A stretch of DNA of 64,000 bases from Amycolatopsis sp. FDAARGOS 1241 (GCF_016889705.1 NZ_CP069526.1:9700001-9764000); one strand, 5' to 3'. Numbered from the stretch's first letter, positions 40,121 through 49,727 are shown. The notes: generated by a model not told the origin, from the sequence alone. A program made the numbers and translations.

Positions 40121-41760
40121 CACGAGCGGACCTTTCGCGTGGCGAACGGCCCCTGGTCCCGCCTGCGCTGTGTCGCCGCGGCCCCAGGCGCCGAGCGACG
40201 CCCGGTGGTGCCGGCGCTCTTCACCGGGCCGTGGACACGGGGCTCCAGCTCGCCGCACGGGCAGGCGGCGTTCCTTCCCGGTCCCGTGAAGGACTTCCCG
40301 GCCGTGCGGTGCTTGTGCTTGAGTGGGCCTTTCGCTCGGCGAATGGTCCGGTCCCGCGTGGGTCGCGCCGTCGAGGCTTCGGGTGCCGATCGACGCCGAC
40401 AGCACCTGGCGCTCGTCACGGGTCGTGCGACGCCTGCCTCCTGGACGAGGCCCCGTCGGCCGCGTGGGCTGGCGGCATGCCGTCCCCCTCCGCGAAGGGA
40501 TTTCCCGGCCGTGCGGGGCTTGTGCTTGAGTGGGTCTTTCGCTCGGCGAATGGTCCGGTTCGGCGTGGGTCGCGACGTCGAGGCTTCGGGTGCCGATCGA
40601 CCCTGCCAGCACCCGGCGCTCGTCTCGGGTCGTGCGATACCTGTCTGCTGGACGGGCTCCTGCTCGCCGCACGGGCAGGCGGCGTTCCTTCCCAGTCCCG
40701 TGAAGGAGTTACCGGCGGTGCGGGGCTTGTGTACGAGCGGACCTTTCGCTCGGCGAACGGCCCGGTCGCGCCGTCGAGGCGTCGGGTGCCGATCGACCCT
40801 GCCAGCACTTGGCGCTCGTCTCGGGTCGTGCGATGCCTGCCTGCTGGACGAGGCCCCGTCGTCGGCCGCGTGGGCTGGCGGCATGCCGTCCCCGTCCGCG
40901 AAGGGAGTTACCGGCCGTGCGGGGCTTGTGCACTAGGGGACCTTTCGCTCGGCGAATGGTCCGGTCGCGCCGTCGAGGCTTCGGGTGTCGATCGACCCTG
41001 TCAGCGCCCGGCGCTCGTTTTGGGGCGTGCGATGCCTGCCTGCTGGACGGGCCCTTGTCCGCCGCGTGGGCAGGCGGCATGCTTTTTCCGTCCGGGGAGG
41101 GAGTTACCGGCGGTGCGGGGCTTGTGCACGAGCGGACCTTTCGCTCGGCGAACGGCCCGGTCGCGCCGTCGAGGCGTCGGGTGCCGATCGACCCTGCCAG
41201 CACTTGGCGCTCGTCTCGGGTCGTGCGATGCCTGCCTGCTGGACGGGCCCTTGTCCGCCGCGTGGGCAGGCGGCATGCCATCCCCGTCTGGGGAGGGAGT
41301 TACCGGCCGTGCAGGGCTTGTGCACGAGCGGACCTTTCGCCCCGCGAACGGGCCACCGTCACGCCGGAACTCTGTCGTCGCGGTTTCGGGTGTCGATCTA
41401 CGTCCGGTGGTGTCGGCGGTCTTCACCGGGCCGCGGATGCGCGCCTGTCGGATGGGGCCCCCGCCTGCCGCACGGTGGCTGCGTGGGTCGGCGGCGTGCT
41501 TCCCCCCGTCCTGGGACGAGTTACTACCGGGCCCGCGAACGAGTGGACCTTTCGCGCAACGAACGAGATTCGGTGGCACCGGCGCTTGGCTCGGGTCGTT
41601 GGCTCCCTGCCCGCTGGACGAGGGTTTGCCCGCCGCAGCCTGACTGCGTGGGCGACGACGTCATTTTCAGGCCTGGGAAACAGTTACCGATCGGGCTCGC
41701 GCACGAGTGGACCGTTCGCGCGGCGAACGGAAAGAGTGGCTCGTCGCGTGCCCGGGTACC
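40121..41760. repeat. Tandem array of nine units of about 200 bp
   Basis: Nine imperfect units fill most of the 1740-bp gap between dnaX and the amidase gene. Each begins with a core like CACGAGCGGACCTTTCGC followed by TCGGCGAA; the GAG of the core lies at 40124, 40321, 40528, 40735, 40934 (altered to TAG), 41130, 41326, 41541 and 41705. Steps are 196-207 bp for most units. TTCGC-N3-GCGAA after the core is a small inverted repeat kept in most copies. Units 4 and 6 are identical over 118 bp (40733-40850 and 41128-41245). Long open frames run through on both strands but lack starts and family similarity, so I do not call a gene. Confidence 0.85.
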
Positions 41761-41810
41761 GACCGATGCTCGGCGGCACGTTCTCCAGCCACCCCGGCCG
41801 GGCCGACCCC

Positions 41811-42671
41811 TCAGCCGAGGTAGGTCTCGATCGCCTCCGCGATGGCGGCCGCGTACTTCGCGCGGCCTGCAGGGGACATCATCAGCGCGGCTTCGGCGGA
41901 GTTGCGCATGTTGCCGCACTCCACGAGGGCCGTGGGGCGGGTCGAGAGGTTCAGGCCGGCCAGGTCGGAGCGCGGCGAGAGGCCCGCGCTGCCGATGTAG
42001 GTCGACGTGGTGAAGCCGGCGGAGCGGAGGCCGTCGCGGAGGGTGTGGGCGAGCTGGGTGGACGGGGCGCCCTGGGCGGCGTTCAGGGGCGGCGACGAGT
42101 AGGCGACGTGGAAGCCGTGCGCGCCCGCGGACGTGGCGCCGTCGGCGTGGATGGAGACGACCGCGTCGGCGCGGGCGTCGTTGCCGATTTCGGCGCGGCG
42201 GTCGACGCAGGGGCCCACGCCGGTGTCGTTCGTGCGCGTGTAGACGACCTTGATCCCCTTGGCGGCCAACGCGGTCCCGACCTCCTCGGCCACCGCGAAG
42301 GTGAACGCGTGCTCGGCGTAACCGGCGTTGGTGGCCGTGCCGGTGGTGTTGCACGGCTTCGTCTCGCCGCGGCCGGCCGGGACCTTGCGGTTGATCTCGG
42401 CCGGGTGTGACGCGTTGCCGCCGTTGTGGCCCGGGTCCAGGACCACGACCTTGCCGGTCACGGCCGGAGCGACGGACGACGCGGACGACGCGGACGACGC
42501 GGACGTCGAGGGCACCGGCGGGACCGGCACCGGCGGCGACGTGGCCGACGGGGCAGCGGACGACGCCGGGACGGGGGCGGCCGCCGGGACAGCCGGTGTC
42601 CGGCTCGAGCACGCCGTGAGCAGCAGGACGCCGGCGAGCAGCGGGAGGGGGTTCGCGCGCACGGCGACCAC
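41811..42671 (-). CDS. N-acetylmuramoyl-L-alanine amidase (Amidase_3) lipoprotein
   Basis: GTG 42671 (or GTG 42662) opens a lipoprotein signal ([18 protein letters not shown]). A Pro/Ser/Ala-rich spacer of about 60 residues leads to an Amidase_3 domain: [11 protein letters not shown] with the first zinc His, [16 protein letters not shown] with the metal Glu region, [28 protein letters not shown] with the second zinc His, and [14 protein letters not shown] with the catalytic Glu. Length is 286 residues. It should cut the bond between MurNAc and the stem peptide at the outer face of the membrane. It faces leftward between the array and ybaB, breaking the usual dnaX-ybaB-recR order. Confidence 0.92.
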   Translation of the reverse strand: MVAVRANPLPLLAGVLLLTACSSRTPAVPAAAPVPASSAAPSATSPPVPVPPVPSTSASSASSASSVAPAVTGKVVVLDPGHNGGNASHPAEINRKVPAGRGETKPCNTTGTATNAGYAEHAFTFAVAEEVGTALAAKGIKVVYTRTNDTGVGPCVDRRAEIGNDARADAVVSIHADGATSAGAHGFHVAYSSPPLNAAQGAPSTQLAHTLRDGLRSAGFTTSTYIGSAGLSPRSDLAGLNLSTRPTALVECGNMRNSAEAALMMSPAGRAKYAAAIAEAIETYLG

Positions 42672-42767
42672 CGTGCCACAGCGAAGCGCGTGGCGCCTGA
42701 GCAGGCAACCGGACAACGCGGCTACGCTGGGGAGGAACACCCAGTGGCGGAAGGATCGAGAGCGATC

Positions 42768-43121
42768 ATGGTGCAACCCGGCGGCGGCTTCGACCTGTCG
42801 CAGATCATGCAGCAGGCGCAGCAGATGCAGGAGAAGCTCGTCCAAGCGCAGGAAGAGCTCGCGAGCACCGAGGTCACGGGCACCGCGGGCGGCGGGATGG
42901 TCACGGCGACCGTGTCCGGTGACAGCCAGCTGAAGAGCCTCGTCATCGACCCGAAGGTCGTCGACCCCGACGACGTCGAGACGCTGGCCGACCTCGTGGT
43001 CGCGGCGGTGCGCGACGCGAGCGCCAACGCGCAGAAGCTCACCGAGCAGAAGCTCGGCCCCCTGGCCGGCGGCCTCGGCGGCGGGATGCCGGACCTCGGC
43101 AGCCTCGGGTTCGGCGGCTGA
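42768..43121 (+). CDS. ybaB: YbaB/EbfC-family nucleoid-associated protein
   Basis: This 117-residue protein starts at ATG 42768. It has the family pattern: an N-terminal helix ([20 protein letters not shown]), the strand pair [20 protein letters not shown] and [10 protein letters not shown], then [20 protein letters not shown] and a Gly-rich tail ([19 protein letters not shown]). YbaB dimers bind DNA and are encoded beside recR across bacteria; recR starts 3 bp downstream here, so the two are co-translated. Confidence 0.93.
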   Translation: MVQPGGGFDLSQIMQQAQQMQEKLVQAQEELASTEVTGTAGGGMVTATVSGDSQLKSLVIDPKVVDPDDVETLADLVVAAVRDASANAQKLTEQKLGPLAGGLGGGMPDLGSLGFGG

Positions 43122-43124
43122 CCC

Positions 43125-43721
43125 TTGTACGAGGGTGTGGTCCAGGACCTGATCGACGAGCTCGGGCGGCTGCCCGGGGTCGGGCCGAAGAGTGCGCAGC
43201 GCATCGCTTTCCACCTGCTGGCAACGGATCCCGCTGACATCGGGCGCCTGCAGGACGTGCTCGGCAAGGTCAAGGAAGGCGTGCAGTTCTGCGAGATCTG
43301 CGGCAACGTCTCCGAGCAGCAGACCTGCCGCATCTGCCGTGACGAGCGGCGCGACCTCACGGTGATCTGCGTGGTCGAGGAGCCGAAGGACGTCCTGGCC
43401 GTCGAGCGCACCCGCGAGTTCAAGGGCCGCTACCACGTCCTGGGCGGCGCGCTCGACCCGCTGTCGGGTATCGGGCCGGAGCAGCTGCGCATGCGTGAGC
43501 TGCTCAAGCGCATCGGCGAAGCCGACGTGCGCGAGATCATCATCGCCACCGACCCCAACACCGAGGGCGAAGCCACGGCCACCTACCTGGTCCGCATGCT
43601 GCGCGACTTCCCCGGCCTCACCGTCACCCGCCTCGCCTCGGGCCTGCCCATGGGCGGCGACCTGGAGTTCGCGGACGAGCTGACGCTGGGCCGCGCCCTC
43701 TCCGGCCGCCGCGCACTCTGA
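43125..43721 (+). CDS. recR: Recombination mediator protein RecR
   Basis: This 198-residue protein starts at TTG 43125, 3 bp after ybaB. It carries the N-terminal helix-hairpin-helix ([20 protein letters not shown]), a four-Cys zinc finger ([20 protein letters not shown]), a Toprim domain ([20 protein letters not shown] and the Glu/Asp region near [17 protein letters not shown]) and the C-terminal [20 protein letters not shown]. RecR works with RecO to load RecA on gapped DNA. A hairpin follows the stop codon. Confidence 0.97.
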   Translation: MYEGVVQDLIDELGRLPGVGPKSAQRIAFHLLATDPADIGRLQDVLGKVKEGVQFCEICGNVSEQQTCRICRDERRDLTVICVVEEPKDVLAVERTREFKGRYHVLGGALDPLSGIGPEQLRMRELLKRIGEADVREIIIATDPNTEGEATATYLVRMLRDFPGLTVTRLASGLPMGGDLEFADELTLGRALSGRRAL

Positions 43722-43728
43722 CCCACGA

Positions 43729-43761
43729 CGGCCCCGCCACCGGACGACGGAAGCGGGGCCG
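43729..43761 (+). terminator. Hairpin after recR
   Basis: A 9-bp perfect stem (43729-43737 with 43753-43761), 15-nt loop, starting 8 bp after the recR stop codon. Confidence 0.6.
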
Positions 43762-44057
43762 CTGTGTGTCGTTTTCCCGATTCCGCGCCGGCGCCACGCC
43801 GAGACGGCCGGTCACGTTCACCTCGCGCGGCTCACCGGGCGCTGGCCGCATACCCACCTCGCGGTGACAGCGGTGTCTGTCCGGTGCCCGGGATTTCCCG
43901 GTGGGGATTCGCAAGACGGCTCGCCGCGCCGCTGCTACGTGCCGGCGCGTCCCGGGCTCCGACCCGCCTCAACGGTCTGTGGAAAGGCGAAGCCGGGGGC
44001 GCGTCGGCGGGCTGCTGGCTACGTTCGCCGCATTCGGCTTGCCGGGCAAGGCGTCCA

Positions 44058-44091
44058 CCGCGCCCTCTGACCCACGACGGCTCCGCCCCCG
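44058..44091 (+). repeat. Relic copy of the recR 3' end
   Basis: This 34-nt segment matches 43709-43742 (last recR codons, stop and the start of its hairpin) at 31 of 34 positions, 349 bp downstream. The rest of the gap 43762-44118 holds no recognisable gene. Confidence 0.7.
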
Positions 44092-44118
44092 GGCCGCCGG
44101 CAACCCGCCCTGAACGAC

Positions 44119-44156
44119 AACGGCCCCGCCACCGATACCGAGGTGGCAGGGCCGTT
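44119..44156 (-). terminator. Terminator of the epimerase gene
   Basis: A 15-bp stem with one C-A mismatch (44119-44133 with 44142-44156) and an 8-nt loop lies 12 bp past the end of the leftward gene at 44168. Confidence 0.65.
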
Positions 44157-44167
44157 TCAGTGCGCGA

Positions 44168-45277
44168 TCAGCAATAACCCAGCTGTGCCAACGTGTCCAC
44201 GATGATGTCCGACGGGTGGTATTTGTCCATCCAGGACTCGCCGCGGCGGTTCTGGTACGTGTCCAGGAAGTTCTGCAGCTTGTCGCCGCGCATTTCGGTG
44301 AGGACGACGGTTTCGCCGAGGTGCTGGGGCGTCTCGGTGCGCTCGCGGTGGACCGCGCAGGGCAGGCCGAGGTAGTAGCACTCGGCCGACAGGCCGCCCG
44401 AGTCGGTGACGACGTACTCGGCGCGCGCGACCAGCGGCAGGAACTTCAGGTAACGCATCTTCGGCTGGGCGATGAACTTGTCGTCGAACAGGTTGTCCAG
44501 ACCCAGCGACCGGATCTTCTCGCGTTCGGGCGCGCCGGCCATGTACAGGATCGGCATTGCGCGGCTCTGCTCGCGCAGGATCTCCAGCGCCTCGCGGTAC
44601 TTGTCCGCGCGCGACACGAGTTCGAAGCGGTGCAGCGTGGCGAGCCCGAAGCGCTCCGGCAGGTTCGGCACGTCCAGCGGCTGGCCGATCGCCAGGCGCA
44701 TCGCGTCGATCGCCGTGTTCGCCTCGGTGTCGACGACGACGCCGCGCGCGTTGCGCAGGTTGTTCACCTCGCGGGCGCTCGGCGCGAAGTGGATGTCGAC
44801 GATCTTCGCCGCGATCTTGCGGTTCAGCTCCTCCGGCAGCGGAGACAGGATGCTGCCCGAGCGCGCGCCCGCCTCCACGTGCCCGACGCGCGACTTCAGG
44901 ATGCGCTTGCCGATCAGCGAGCCGTACGGCGTGGTGAACGTGTCGCCGTGCACCAGCACGAGCGGGGGACGGCCGTCCTCGGTCAGCGCGGCGCGCAGTT
45001 CGGCGCGGCGGCTCCACGCGGTGCGCAGCACCTGCGCGGCCCAGCCCGGCACCTGCGCCGGCGACTCCAGGTTGTGGGCCTTGTCCTCCGGCACGAGCCA
45101 CACGTCGGGCTCGGGCAGCTTCAGGTCCGCGAGCACGTCGGCGACCTCGTCCACGTGCTGGGCGGTGAACCAGATCTTCGGCCTCATGCCGCGCTCGGCG
45201 ATCCCGTGGTAGACCGGCGCGATCTTGATCAGTTCCGCGGTGGTGCCGAGAATAAAGGAAATCACCGTGAGGCCCAT
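44168..45277 (-). CDS. UDP-N-acetylglucosamine 2-epimerase family protein (WecB-like)
   Basis: This 369-residue protein has the two-domain GT-B-like fold of WecB epimerases: FILGTTAELIKIAPVYHGI at the N-terminus, PPLVLVHGDTFTTPYGSLIG, HVEAGARSG, ERFGLATLHRFELVS, and VVTDSGGLSAECYYLGLPCA for UDP binding. The usual GTRPE at the start reads GTTAE, a change that may affect substrate choice. It should interconvert UDP-GlcNAc and UDP-ManNAc or a related sugar nucleotide for surface glycan. It is divergent from the GT2-flippase genes 72 bp away and probably belongs to the same pathway. Confidence 0.85.
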   Translation of the reverse strand: MGLTVISFILGTTAELIKIAPVYHGIAERGMRPKIWFTAQHVDEVADVLADLKLPEPDVWLVPEDKAHNLESPAQVPGWAAQVLRTAWSRRAELRAALTEDGRPPLVLVHGDTFTTPYGSLIGKRILKSRVGHVEAGARSGSILSPLPEELNRKIAAKIVDIHFAPSAREVNNLRNARGVVVDTEANTAIDAMRLAIGQPLDVPNLPERFGLATLHRFELVSRADKYREALEILREQSRAMPILYMAGAPEREKIRSLGLDNLFDDKFIAQPKMRYLKFLPLVARAEYVVTDSGGLSAECYYLGLPCAVHRERTETPQHLGETVVLTEMRGDKLQNFLDTYQNRRGESWMDKYHPSDIIVDTLAQLGYC

Positions 45278-45348
45278 TTCTGGTCGGATTGCGGTGTCCG
45301 AAGGATACTGGGCACGTCCGGCCGCGCGGCACAGGGTAGCCTCGCCCC

Positions 45349-46374
45349 GTGAGTGCGAACCCGCTCCTCCCCTCGCTCAGCGTCGTGATTCCGGTCTACA
45401 ACGAGCAGGACTGGATCGAACGCAGCATCGGCGCACTGGTCACGGCCGCCGGCGTCGCGGGCTGGCCGGTGGAGATCGTCGTGGTCGACGACGGCAGCAC
45501 CGACGGGACGCCCGAGAAGCTGGCCGCACTCCAGCGGCGCCACGGCATCACCGTGCTGACCCAGCCCAACAGCGGCCGGTTCGAAGCCCGGCGCGCAGGC
45601 CTGGCCAAGGCGTCCGGGCAGCAGATCCTGCTGGTCGACAGCCGCGTGATCGTCGACGAGACCGCACTGGCCTTCTTGCGCGACCAGCTCGTGGCGCACC
45701 CCGAGCGCACGGTCTGGAACGGGCACATCAACGTCGAGTCCGCCCGCAATCCGTACGCGGGCTTCCTCGCCGGCATGGTGAAGATTCCGTGGCGGCGCTA
45801 CTGTGCGAATCCGAGCCTGATGTCCTTCGGCATCGAGGAATTCGACGTGTTCCCCAAGGGCACCGGATTCTTTTCCGCGCCGCGGGAAGTTCTGGAGAAC
45901 GCGAGCGCCGCATTCGAATCGTTGTTCGACGATTCCCGTCTCGCGAGCGACGACACCGGTGTGCTGCGCTGGATCGCCGAGCGTCACCGCATCTTCCTGG
46001 CCCCGGAGCTGTCCGCGACCTACCACGGCCGTGACTCCTTCAAGAAGTTCGCCGCCCAGTCGTACTTCCGCGGTACCACTTTCGTGGACTCCTACCTCGC
46101 CTCCCCCGGCCCGGCCCGCAACGGCCTGTTCGCCGCGCTCGCCGTCGGCGTCCTCGGCCTGGGACTGGCCGCGCGCCGCCCCAAGACGGCCGTCGCGCTG
46201 GCCGCCGCCGGTTCCGCCGCAGCCGGCGCAGCGGTGACCCGCTTCGGTGCCACGAAGTCCGAGGCGCGCGCCGTTGCGCTGCTCGCCCCCGTCTTCGGGG
46301 CCGGCTTCGGCGCGGGTGCCGTGCGCGGCCTGGTCCTCGCGCTGCGCGCCCGCCTCGGCCGGTCCGCCCGATGA
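45349..46374 (+). CDS. GT2-family glycosyltransferase with C-terminal membrane segment
   Basis: GTG 45349 starts this 341-residue enzyme. The N-terminal GT-A domain shows LSVVIPVYNEQDWIERSIGA, IVVVDDGSTDGTPEKLAALQ and LVDSRVIVDE in place of a DxD motif. Residues after about 250 form hydrophobic segments (LFAALAVGVLGLGLAARRPK, ALAAAGSAAAGAAVTRFG, LLAPVFGAGFGAGAVRGLVL), so it is membrane-bound. It overlaps the flippase gene by 4 bp (ATGA). It should add a sugar to a lipid-linked intermediate on the cytosolic face; donor and acceptor are unknown. Confidence 0.87.
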   Translation: MSANPLLPSLSVVIPVYNEQDWIERSIGALVTAAGVAGWPVEIVVVDDGSTDGTPEKLAALQRRHGITVLTQPNSGRFEARRAGLAKASGQQILLVDSRVIVDETALAFLRDQLVAHPERTVWNGHINVESARNPYAGFLAGMVKIPWRRYCANPSLMSFGIEEFDVFPKGTGFFSAPREVLENASAAFESLFDDSRLASDDTGVLRWIAERHRIFLAPELSATYHGRDSFKKFAAQSYFRGTTFVDSYLASPGPARNGLFAALAVGVLGLGLAARRPKTAVALAAAGSAAAGAAVTRFGATKSEARAVALLAPVFGAGFGAGAVRGLVLALRARLGRSAR

Positions 46375-47669
46375 GCACGCCGGTGACCGACGAGGACCAG
46401 CGTGAGCTCGCCAAGGAGACCGGCAAGTCGGCGGGGAAGATCGGCGTCTCGCTGCTGGTCGCCATCGCCCTCGGCTACGTCTTTTCGTTCCTGACGCCGC
46501 GGCTGCTCGGCCCGGCCGACAACGCGGTGTTCGCCGCGTTCTGGGGCATCCTCATGGGCCTCGGCGGGGCGCTGTCGCCGCTCGAACAGGAGCTTTCGCG
46601 CCAGTCCGCGGTCGCCGCGATGGACGGCGGCCGCGTGGGCAAGCCCGCTTTGCGCGCGCTCGCGGTCGGCGCGGCGACGATCGCCGTGGTGGCGGCGGTG
46701 ACCATCGCGGTTCCGGTGCTCAACCAGCGGCTCTACTCCGGACACCTCGAACTCGGAGTCATCGCGCTGTGCGGGGGCATCGCCTTCGCCTGCCAGTTCG
46801 CCATGCGCGGCCTGTTGGTCGGCCACAGCCGCATCAAGCCGTACTCCTGGCTGGTCATCGCCGAGGCAGCAGTCCGCGCGGTGCTCTTGGGACTCGTGGT
46901 GGTCGCAGGCCTCACAGGCGTCGCGTCCTTCGCGATCGCGGCGGCGGTCGGGTCCTTTGCCTGGCTGCTCTTCGTGCGCTCGGCGCGCGGGGTGGTGGAT
47001 ACCCGGATCGAGGGCGACGGCTGGCGGCCGGTCACCTCGCGCATCCTGCTGCTCCTGCTGAGCGCGGGGCTCACGGCCAGCGTGATCACCGGCTACCCGG
47101 CACTGGTCAACGTGCTCGCCCCCGGCGGCGACGCCGCGAAGGTGGGTGTGCTGTTCGCCGCCCTGCAGGTTTCGCGTGTCCCGCTGTTGCTGCTGTCACC
47201 GCTGCAGGCACTCGCGGTGCCCACTGTGGTGCGCCTCTCGGGGTCCGTCGAAGGCATGCACCGCCTCCGCCGCCTCCTCGGTGTCGGCACGCTCGGCACC
47301 CTTGTCGTCGGGGCGATCGGTGCGCTGGTCGGCCTGCTCATCGGGCCGTGGCTGGTCCGGCTGCTGTTCGGCGCGAACTACGCCTCGGCCGAAGGCTGGT
47401 GGGTGGCCGGCATGGTCTGGGGTGCGGTCCTCCTGACCGCGCTGCAGCTCATGACCGCGGTGCTCGTCGCCCGCACGCAGGCGAACAAGGTGCTCGTCAC
47501 CTGGGCCGTGGTCGCTGTTTCGACGGCGTTGGTGCTCCTGTTGCTGCCGGGTGACACGATCTTGCGCGCGGTGGCCGGGCTGGCCGCCGGGCCGACGGTC
47601 GGGCTCGTGGTCGCCGCCGCGTTCGTTCTCCGTCGTCCAGGCAACGTGCAGGCCCGGTCGGACGTCTGA
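46371..47669 (+). CDS. Wzx/MATE-like polysaccharide flippase
   Basis: This 432-residue protein has about twelve membrane helices and no soluble domain (KIGVSLLVAIALGYVFSFLT, AVGAATIAVVAAVTIAVPVL, AEAAVRAVLLGLVVVAGLTG, LGTLVVGAIGALVGLLIGPW). The layout, with repeated Gly/Pro breaks and the conserved RLLGPADNAVFAAFWG near helix 2, fits the oligosaccharide flippase family that moves lipid-linked glycans across the membrane. It is coupled to the upstream GT2 gene by an ATGA overlap. The glycan is presumably made by the neighbouring transferases. Confidence 0.83.
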   Translation: MSTPVTDEDQRELAKETGKSAGKIGVSLLVAIALGYVFSFLTPRLLGPADNAVFAAFWGILMGLGGALSPLEQELSRQSAVAAMDGGRVGKPALRALAVGAATIAVVAAVTIAVPVLNQRLYSGHLELGVIALCGGIAFACQFAMRGLLVGHSRIKPYSWLVIAEAAVRAVLLGLVVVAGLTGVASFAIAAAVGSFAWLLFVRSARGVVDTRIEGDGWRPVTSRILLLLLSAGLTASVITGYPALVNVLAPGGDAAKVGVLFAALQVSRVPLLLLSPLQALAVPTVVRLSGSVEGMHRLRRLLGVGTLGTLVVGAIGALVGLLIGPWLVRLLFGANYASAEGWWVAGMVWGAVLLTALQLMTAVLVARTQANKVLVTWAVVAVSTALVLLLLPGDTILRAVAGLAAGPTVGLVVAAAFVLRRPGNVQARSDV

Positions 47670-47741
47670 GTATCGTGCAGGCGTCCCGGGCCGATGACGA
47701 AGTCGGTGTGAAGAGCCGGTGAGGGTTGGACAGCGAATCCG

Positions 47742-49709
47742 ATGAACGTAGTACTGATCTTGCTCGCCTTCTGGGTGCCCGGACTGGTCTTCGGCGCCGC
47801 GATCGGGCTGCGCGGCTGGACGCTCGCCGCGGCGGGTCCGCTGCTGACGTTCGGCGTCGTCGCGCTCGGCGTGCCGGTCCTCGGTGACCTCGGGATCCGC
47901 TGGAACCTGCTCGACGTGGCACTGTGGACGGTGCTGCTCGCGGTCGTCGGCTTCGCGCTCGGGTTCGCCGTGCGCCGGTGGACCGCCCGCCGGCACCCCG
48001 GCAGGGAGCCCCAGGGCCTGGAACGGGTCTACTCGGTCCGCGACCACGTGCTGATGGGCCTCGGCGTCGCTGTGGGCATGGCGGTCGGCACCGCGGTGTT
48101 CTTTCGGGGCACCAACGGCATCGACCGGGTGCAGCAGGGCTGGGACGCACCGTTCCACGGGAACCTGGTGCGCTGGATCGCCGAACACGGCGACGCGCGG
48201 CCGTCCACTGTGGGCACCATCGCGAACCTGCCGAACCAGGCGAACTACTTCTACCCCGACACCTACCACGCGCTGCTCGCCCTCGTGTTCGGCAAGGGCG
48301 GCCTCACGATGATGCCGACGCTGAACCTCGCGGTGCTCGCGGTGATCCTCAGCGTTCCGCTCGGCGTCGCCGCGATGTGCCGGGCCTGGCACATGCCCGC
48401 ACTGGGTGTCGCCGCCGCGGCGGCCGTCACCACGTGGTTCACCGCTTTCCCGTACGACTCGCTGTGGCGGGGTCCGCTGTGGCCGTACGTTGCGGGCGTC
48501 GCGATGATCCCCGCGATGCTCGCGATCGCGAAGCTGCTGCTGCGTCCGCGCGGCATCGCAGGCCCCGTCGCGATCAGCCTCGGTGTGGCGGGGCTGACTG
48601 GCCTGCACACGAGCATCGTGTTCGTGATCGCCGTCTACTTCATCCTCATCCTGATCGCGGTGCTGCTGCGCTGGGAGAAAATCGAGTGGCGGCGCTCGGC
48701 GCCCTCGCTCATCGCGACCGTCGTGCTCGCCGCCGTGCTGGGTGTGCCGCTCGTGCTGCCGTCGCTGTACAACGCGGGCGGCGTGACGAGCGCGACCTGG
48801 GCCTCGGAGGCGACGGTCTCCGGTGGCCTCGGCGAGACCATCACCTTCTCGCCGATGGCCGACTTCCCGCAGTGGTGGATCGGCATCCCGGCCATCATCG
48901 GTATCTTCTTCATGGTGCGCCACCGCCGGATGATGTGGATGGTCGGCGCGTACGTCGTCTTCGGTGGACTGTTCGCGGCCACTGTCTCCCTCGAGACGCC
49001 GCTGATCCACACGCTCACCGGCATCTTCTACAACGACCACTGGCGCATCGCGGCGCTCGTGCCGCTGGTCGGCAGCGTCGCGGTCGGCGAATTCGTCCAC
49101 ACCTTCGGGAGCTGGTTCGCCCGCAAGGCCGGCTCCCGCGTGAAGCTGCAGCCGGCCACGCTCGCCCTGCTCGGCGCCGTCCTCGTGGCGATCGTGGTGG
49201 GTGGTCTGAGCCGCGGTGGCTACATCGGGCGCAACACCGCGCGTCTGGAGATCAACTACGGCGACGGGCCGACCGTGTCGAAGGCCGAGGAAGCCGCCTA
49301 CCAGTGGCTCGCCCAGCACACCGCGCCCGGTGAACGCGTGATGAACGACAAGGCCGACGGTTCCGTGTGGATGTACGCCCTGGCCGGGGTCACGCCGGTG
49401 GAGTGGACCTTCTACGGCGCCGAACCCGATACCGAAGCCGGCTACCTGTCCGTGTGGCTGGACGACATCGACAAGTACCCGCAGGTGCGCAAGGACCTCA
49501 CCGACCTGCACGTGCGCTACGTCATCGTCGGCAAGGGCAAGGCGACGCCCACCGCCGAGGAGTCGGTCGGCGTCGCCGACATCGTCGCCGGTCCGGACTT
49601 CCACGAGGTGTTCCACAACGACGGCGCCACCATCTACCAGATCGAAGGCCAGCAGGGCGTCATCGCCGCCGGCGCGTCACCCGGGTCCGCCGACCCTCAC
49701 GGTCAGTGA
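47742..49709 (+). CDS. Large multipass membrane protein (DUF6541-like), envelope glycan cluster
   Basis: This 655-residue protein has about fourteen membrane helices, from MNVVLILLAFWVPGLVFGAA to ATLALLGAVLVAIVVGGLSR, and a soluble C-terminal domain of about 130 residues. The first large loop has DRVQQGWDAPFHGNLVRWIA and NYFYPDTYHALLALVFG; an Asp followed by aromatic residues in this loop is a GT-C-like feature, so it may be a polyprenyl-phosphate sugar transferase. It resembles the DUF6541 group of actinobacterial membrane proteins, as far as I recall. It lies between the flippase and a polyprenol-phosphate sugar synthase-like gene, which could provide its donor. Confidence 0.75.
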   Translation: MNVVLILLAFWVPGLVFGAAIGLRGWTLAAAGPLLTFGVVALGVPVLGDLGIRWNLLDVALWTVLLAVVGFALGFAVRRWTARRHPGREPQGLERVYSVRDHVLMGLGVAVGMAVGTAVFFRGTNGIDRVQQGWDAPFHGNLVRWIAEHGDARPSTVGTIANLPNQANYFYPDTYHALLALVFGKGGLTMMPTLNLAVLAVILSVPLGVAAMCRAWHMPALGVAAAAAVTTWFTAFPYDSLWRGPLWPYVAGVAMIPAMLAIAKLLLRPRGIAGPVAISLGVAGLTGLHTSIVFVIAVYFILILIAVLLRWEKIEWRRSAPSLIATVVLAAVLGVPLVLPSLYNAGGVTSATWASEATVSGGLGETITFSPMADFPQWWIGIPAIIGIFFMVRHRRMMWMVGAYVVFGGLFAATVSLETPLIHTLTGIFYNDHWRIAALVPLVGSVAVGEFVHTFGSWFARKAGSRVKLQPATLALLGAVLVAIVVGGLSRGGYIGRNTARLEINYGDGPTVSKAEEAAYQWLAQHTAPGERVMNDKADGSVWMYALAGVTPVEWTFYGAEPDTEAGYLSVWLDDIDKYPQVRKDLTDLHVRYVIVGKGKATPTAEESVGVADIVAGPDFHEVFHNDGATIYQIEGQQGVIAAGASPGSADPHGQ

Positions 49710-49727
49710 GAAGTTAAGGTGATCTCC

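Noticed and set aside
39661..41643. Very long open frames through the dnaX-side repeat array on both strands.
   Set aside because: They overlap each other in several frames, start inside dnaX or lack ribosome-binding sites, and their Arg/Ser/Pro-rich content follows the DNA repeat. Repeats with few stops at high GC explain them.
43762..44118. Small open frames between recR and the epimerase gene.
   Set aside because: They overlap in several frames, have no start signals or family similarity, and include the relic of the recR end.
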